NCBI GenBank assembly: GCA_029245025.1
Contig: JAQWQC010000028.1
Location: forward strand, 45,228-109,227
Direction of reading: 5' to 3'
Length of the DNA: 64,000 bases
Origin: Rhodospirillaceae bacterium
Lineage (GTDB): Bacteria; Pseudomonadota; Alphaproteobacteria; Rhodospirillales; Rhodospirillaceae
This document shows positions 60,614 through 64,000 of the stretch, piece after piece (within the stretch, counting starts at the first letter, position 1; the number at the start of each line of letters is the position of its first letter). A model generated the notes under the pieces. It did not search any database, was not told where the DNA came from, and saw nothing but the letters and a program-made list of their open reading frames with translations. The position numbers and the translations under genes were made by a program.

Positions 60614-61225
60614 TTACGCCGCTACAGAACGGTTGGGAATATCTGGTGCATCAAGTCCCGTAGAGCGCAAAAAATTACGCAAGACACGATGACCAAATTG
60701 AGAAGCAATACTCTCGGGGTGAAATTGGACCCCGGTAATTGGGAGAGTCTTATGAGCCAAACCCATAATGAGTCCTTCGTCCGTTTCTGCAGTGATATTC
60801 AGAGCGTCGGGCAGGCTCTCACGATCAACGATAAGGGAATGATATCGGGTTGTTGTGAACGGAGAGGGGATGTCGGCGAACATAGTGTGATTGGTATGAG
60901 TTACCGGACTTGTTTTACCATGCATGGGTGATGGCGCGCGAATAATCTTGCCGCCGAAAGCTTGGCCAATGCTTTGATGCCCCAGACAAACTCCGAACAA
61001 CGGGATTTCTGCGTCAGCCGCTGCTAAAACCAGGTCGAGGCAAATGCCCGCTTTGTCTGGATCACAGGGGCCTGGCGATAAAATGAGACCACTCGGCTTG
61101 CGCGCCAAAACGTCAACTACGGATATTTGATCATTACGCTCGACCTCAACCTCTGCTCCCAGTTCGCCCAAGTAGTGCCAAAGGTTGTAGGTAAAACTGT
61201 CGTAATTATCGATGAGTAGATACAT
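60614..61225 (-). CDS. trpG: Anthranilate synthase component II (glutamine amidotransferase)
   Basis: Supplies ammonia from glutamine to TrpE. It has 203 residues with the catalytic Cys in [15 protein letters not shown] and the His-Glu pair in FHPESI. AAGGAAG precedes ATG at 61225. The same family serves p-aminobenzoate synthesis (PabA); the trp context favours TrpG. The partner trpE, often directly upstream, is not in this window. Confidence 0.94.
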   Translation of the reverse strand: MYLLIDNYDSFTYNLWHYLGELGAEVEVERNDQISVVDVLARKPSGLILSPGPCDPDKAGICLDLVLAAADAEIPLFGVCLGHQSIGQAFGGKIIRAPSPMHGKTSPVTHTNHTMFADIPSPFTTTRYHSLIVDRESLPDALNITAETDEGLIMGLAHKTLPITGVQFHPESIASQFGHRVLRNFLRSTGLDAPDIPNRSVAA

Positions 61226-61249
61226 CGCTCGGCTTCCTTTTGGAGATGG

Positions 61250-61272
61250 TTAGGAAAATGCCTCTTTCCTAA
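61250..61272. promoter_or_regulatory. Inverted repeat upstream of trpG
   Basis: TTAGGAAA (61250-61257) and TTTCCTAA (61265-61272) are perfect eight-base arms with a seven-base spacer, 25-47 bases before the trpG start. It may be an operator or leader hairpin of the trp-moa run. No Trp-rich leader peptide was seen. Confidence 0.4.
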
Positions 61273-61763
61273 GGGATAGGTCAAGGATAGTGATCATCTA
61301 TCTAGGGGCAATGAAGGGTTCATTCTAGATGATTCTTATAACGTTTAGTTTAGAGAATCAGGCGAGTCTTATTTCAACCCTACGCACCCCAGGCTCGCAT
61401 ATTCAGACCCGGCTAAGAGTTGCGGAAGGAAGCAAATACATGATTCAATTTCATACACATTTCTCTCAAGACGATCTAGAAAAGCTGGCTGCTCACCTGC
61501 AAATTCATGAGGTATCTGAAATCATGTCCAGGTCAACCGCCGCAGCTAACGAAAACAGTAAATTTTTGGAAATCCAGCGTCCTGAGTTGTTTTAATCCAG
61601 AGCAATTGGGAAGCATTTGACGATAGTGCGGTTGGCCTCCGCGCCGGCTACAACGGTAGTTGGACGAGAATTCTCGACGCGGGATTTAAATGGCATTGTG
61701 CCAAAGTGGGGTAGCCCGGTGAACGTTTTTCTCTTTCAAACTTAATCCACCGCGGGACGCGGA
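61273..61763. other. Stretch between trpG and the lectin-like gene
   Basis: A plus-strand open frame of 88 codons (61329-61595) contains FHTHFSQDDLEKLAAHLQIHEVSEIMSRSTAAANENSKFLEI, a helix-rich segment that may be a gene fragment, but it has no ribosome-binding site and no family I recognise. Nothing else is seen up to 61763. trpE is absent. Confidence 0.35.
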
Positions 61764-62498
61764 TTAGTCACTTGCGAAGCAGTAAAACTGTCCCGCACCT
61801 CCGGTGGAAATCAAGTTCTCTTGGCTACATCCCCGACTGGGGTGGGCATCGACCCACGACTGACTGGTGAAACTGGTGATGCGGTCATGGTGGCCGACAT
61901 TTGCGCTGCCGTCTTCGCGGTTGCTGGTCCAGTTAGAACATGTGCGATCAAAGGTATCTGTAAACGCCGTCCCGTCCGGCTTCGTGCCGGTGAGAATGTC
62001 ATGCTGATTGCGCGCTTCAACGCCGACAATACGCACTTCACCGGGAACAATATCTCCGGCTTCGGTGACTGCAGTGCGAATGTTGATGAAGTTGCCTTTG
62101 CGCGCCAACTCTAATGTGTCGCCATGCAGTTGCCCGAGGTGAGCAGCAATGCGCACCCCGTTGGCGTTGTACCAAGGCCCTTGGCCGATGCGATCCCGAG
62201 CATTGATGGCCCGTTCATCGACGGTGGCTTGAGTGGAGAGATAGGCGCGCCAGGTGCGGTCTTCGGCGCCCACGGCTTTAGCGAGTTTTTGACAATGGGT
62301 ATCGGCCCCGGCGAGGCCGCCGAGATTGGCGCCATCGCCCATGCCGACACTAGTGACGAAAAAGGAGATGGGGCCTTTTTCCGGGCGCGATGGAATCTGG
62401 GGTACCATGGGTGAGTCTTGGCCGAGCGCAGATACGGACAATGGAGCGGTGTTGGCGCAGAGCAATAGGGTTCCGAGGACGGCGGCGGTGGTTTTCAT
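61764..62498 (-). CDS. Secreted lectin/endostatin-like domain protein
   Basis: A 244-residue exported protein. ATG at 62498 follows GGAGG and opens a signal peptide of about 25 residues (MKTTAAVLGTLLLCANTAP, then SVSA). The mature part is one domain beginning PISFFVTSVGMGDGANLGGLAG, with WRAYLSTQA, GQGPWYNANGVRIA, HDILTGTKPDGT, TCSNWTSN and GCSQENLISTGGAGQFYCFA. Four Cys residues could form two disulfides. This domain is widespread in proteobacteria and resembles the collagen-XVIII/endostatin C-type-lectin-like fold; its bacterial role is not known to me. It stands alone. Confidence 0.7.
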   Translation of the reverse strand: MKTTAAVLGTLLLCANTAPLSVSALGQDSPMVPQIPSRPEKGPISFFVTSVGMGDGANLGGLAGADTHCQKLAKAVGAEDRTWRAYLSTQATVDERAINARDRIGQGPWYNANGVRIAAHLGQLHGDTLELARKGNFINIRTAVTEAGDIVPGEVRIVGVEARNQHDILTGTKPDGTAFTDTFDRTCSNWTSNREDGSANVGHHDRITSFTSQSWVDAHPSRGCSQENLISTGGAGQFYCFASD

Positions 62499-62633
62499 CC
62501 TGATTATCCTCCGGTCGGGCGAACAAGATAACCTCTGCCGATATGAGGCCATATTTTGTCTAGCAGGTCACCTGTAAAGATGTGTTTCGGTCGCTTATAC
62601 GCCTATAAAATTAGGGTAAGTAAAGGACGTGAA

Positions 62634-62825
62634 ATGACCCAAAGATAACTTAAATCAGACGAGCCCAACTTCGCTCTGTCGCCGCCCATCACCGATGGCA
62701 CCCGTAATCAAAGTCTAGCGGTGGGCAAGCTGAAAAATGTCACCTTGCGCATCAAACGCGCCTTTGTCACCGACCGCAAACGCTCCATAGACTTTTATGA
62801 AAACCTCATCGGGTTGGAAGTTTAA
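62634..62825 (+). pseudogene. Remnant of a VOC (glyoxalase-like) family gene
   Basis: ATG at 62634 with AAGGAC upstream reads MTQR, then a TAA stop, then about 58 open codons in the same frame ending RAFVTDRKRSIDFYENLIGLEV at 62825. That last segment has the VOC pattern V-x-D-x3-S-x2-FY-x2-L-x-GL. The rest of the domain is missing. A further stretch near 63015-63170 (DIFGIPVRAMSYDSEVIGLIFSG) may be another piece in a different frame. Confidence 0.5.
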
Positions 62826-63133
62826 ATGGTCGACAAGTGTACAGCCTCGACTAGACTGCGGGGGTAACATAAGCCAGCCAACGCGGTGGACCGCACCCGC
62901 CGCGCATCGCGTAACTCAACACTTCAAACGAACGCCTTAGCTCGACCTTGCGTGAAGTCAGAACACCCTTTGAGTTGCCGCAAAACCCGCGCTTATTGAC
63001 CCTAGTTGTCTGAGGCCAGCGACATCTTCGGCATACCCGTACGTGCAATGTCTTACGACAGTGAAGTCATCGGACTAATTTTCTCCGGTGTGCCCGGGCG
63101 CGATAAAAGTTCGCAGTTTATCGCAGCCTTACT
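62826..63133. other. Degraded sequence between the VOC remnant and uvrA
   Basis: No intact gene. It is open in short pieces only; the 63015-63133 part may belong to the VOC remnant. No terminator for uvrA is visible. Confidence 0.35.
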
Positions 63134-64000
63134 TCAATTCGCCAAGCTGCCCTTCAAATACTGCCCCGTGTAGCTCTTCTTCGCCTTGGTCACAGCCTCC
63201 GGTGTGCCGGTGGCAACAATGGTGCCGCCGCCGGCGCCGCCTTCGGGGCCGATGTCGATGATGTGGTCGGCGGTTTTGATGACCTCGAGATTATGTTCGA
63301 TGACGATGACGGTGTTGCCCTGTTCAACCAGATGATGCAGCACCTCGAGTAGTTTGCGCACGTCTTCAAAATGCAAGCCGGTGGTCGGCTCATCGAGGAT
63401 GTAAAGCGTGCGCCCGGTGGCGCGCTTTGAAAGTTCTTTCGCCAGTTTCACGCGCTGTGCTTCGCCGCCCGAGAGGGTGGTGGCCTGTTGGCCGAGGTGT
63501 ATGTAGTCTAACCCTACCTGTTGAAGCAGCACCATCTTGTCGCGGATGGCGGGCACGGCTTTGAAGAACTCAACGCCTTCTTCGACGGTCATATCCAGCA
63601 CGTCGGCTATGGACTTGCCCTTGAACTTGATGTCGAGGGTCTCACGATTGTAGCGCCGCCCATTGCAGACGTCGCAGGTGACATAGACATCGGGCAGAAA
63701 GTGCATCTCGATCTTAATGAGGCCGTCTCCCTGACATGCTTCGCAGCGCCCACCTTTGACGTTGAAGGAAAAGCGGCCCGGCTTGTATCCGCGGGCTTTG
63801 GCTTCGGGCAGTTCGGCGAACCAATCGCGGATTGGCGTGAATGCGCCGGTGTAGGTGGCGGGGTTGGAGCGCGGGGTGCGGCCAATGGGGCTTTGATCGA
63901 TGTCGACGATTTTGTCTATGAAGGTCAGCCCGTCGATTTTTTTGTGAGGACCGGGCAAGGCGCGTGCGCCGTGTAGGGTTTTGGCCAGGGCTCTATAAAG
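63134..64000 (-). CDS. uvrA: Excinuclease ABC subunit UvrA (C-terminal part, cut by window)
   Basis: Damage-recognition ATPase of nucleotide excision repair. The frame is open to the window end, giving 288 residues of the usual 950 or so. Visible: [20 protein letters not shown], the zinc module CEACQGDG and [10 protein letters not shown], the ABC signature [17 protein letters not shown] and Walker [20 protein letters not shown] at 63958 is internal and not a start. An SOS link to the nearby lexA is likely but the promoter is outside the window. Confidence 0.96.
   Translation of the reverse strand, partial: LYRALAKTLHGARALPGPHKKIDGLTFIDKIVDIDQSPIGRTPRSNPATYTGAFTPIRDWFAELPEAKARGYKPGRFSFNVKGGRCEACQGDGLIKIEMHFLPDVYVTCDVCNGRRYNRETLDIKFKGKSIADVLDMTVEEGVEFFKAVPAIRDKMVLLQQVGLDYIHLGQQATTLSGGEAQRVKLAKELSKRATGRTLYILDEPTTGLHFEDVRKLLEVLHHLVEQGNTVIVIEHNLEVIKTADHIIDIGPEGGAGGGTIVATGTPEAVTKAKKSYTGQYLKGSLAN

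Noticed and set aside
1..64000. CRISPR arrays, insertion sequences, toxin-antitoxin or phage-defence modules
   Set aside because: Read for regularly spaced repeats, transposase motifs and small paired genes; none could be supported.

Overview
This window is a stretch of alphaproteobacterial chromosome, most likely from a Rhodospirillales-type or neighbouring deep-branching lineage. That placement is inferred from gene content and order, not from a database search. The signs are a complete nuoA-N cluster followed by birA-coaX-rnj-mce, the order proS-lolC/E-lolD-dnaE, the envelope block rpsB-tsf-pyrH-frr-uppS-cdsA-dxr-rseP-bamA-skp-lpxD-fabZ-lpxA-lpxI-lpxB, use of LpxI rather than LpxH, and a LexA box of the alphaproteobacterial form GTTC-N7-GTTC. 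Nearly all DNA is housekeeping; no plasmid, phage, CRISPR or transposase gene was seen.

Layout. 1-3,060: end of lon, hupB and tRNA-Val(TAC), each followed by a hairpin terminator. 3,092-3,877: an L-aspartate dehydrogenase-like gene. 4,223-18,495: all fourteen subunits of respiratory complex I. 18,509-22,141: birA, coaX, rnj and mce, tightly packed behind nuoN. 22,276-26,650: accessory joint with a secreted-protein gene cut by an in-frame amber codon, two overlapping thiamine-diphosphate enzymes on the minus strand, and a decayed TRAP substrate-binding protein. 27,033-30,293: proS, lolC/E, lolD. 30,302-31,143: a decayed Sel1-repeat-like gene. 31,274-36,408: copper chaperone, dnaE, exported alpha/beta-hydrolase-fold protein. 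36,409-51,659: an orphan tRNA 3' half, then translation, isoprenoid, phospholipid, outer-membrane assembly and lipid A genes, all on the plus strand. 52,095-64,000: minus strand, with gltA, gltX, lexA, moeA, moaC, trpC, trpD, trpG, a secreted lectin/endostatin-like protein, a VOC-fold remnant and the C-terminal part of uvrA.

How it fits together. The nuo cluster builds the proton-pumping NADH dehydrogenase. The cdsA-dxr-uppS-rseP-bamA-skp-lpx block supplies phospholipid, isoprenoid carrier, beta-barrel assembly and lipid A, so the whole outer membrane is served from one run of genes, with the LolC/E-LolD lipoprotein exporter nearby. The minus-strand block joins the TCA entry enzyme, Glu-tRNA synthesis, SOS control, molybdopterin synthesis and tryptophan synthesis.

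Most notable points: NuoI lacks one of the eight cysteines that bind its two [4Fe-4S] clusters (Tyr69 in place of Cys); the joints between conserved blocks are where the broken genes sit; lexA has a textbook promoter with an embedded LexA box and a second near-box; rpsB has a structured leader and a histone-H1-like tail; lpxI starts inside a perfect hairpin. I did not find a convincing new multi-gene system.
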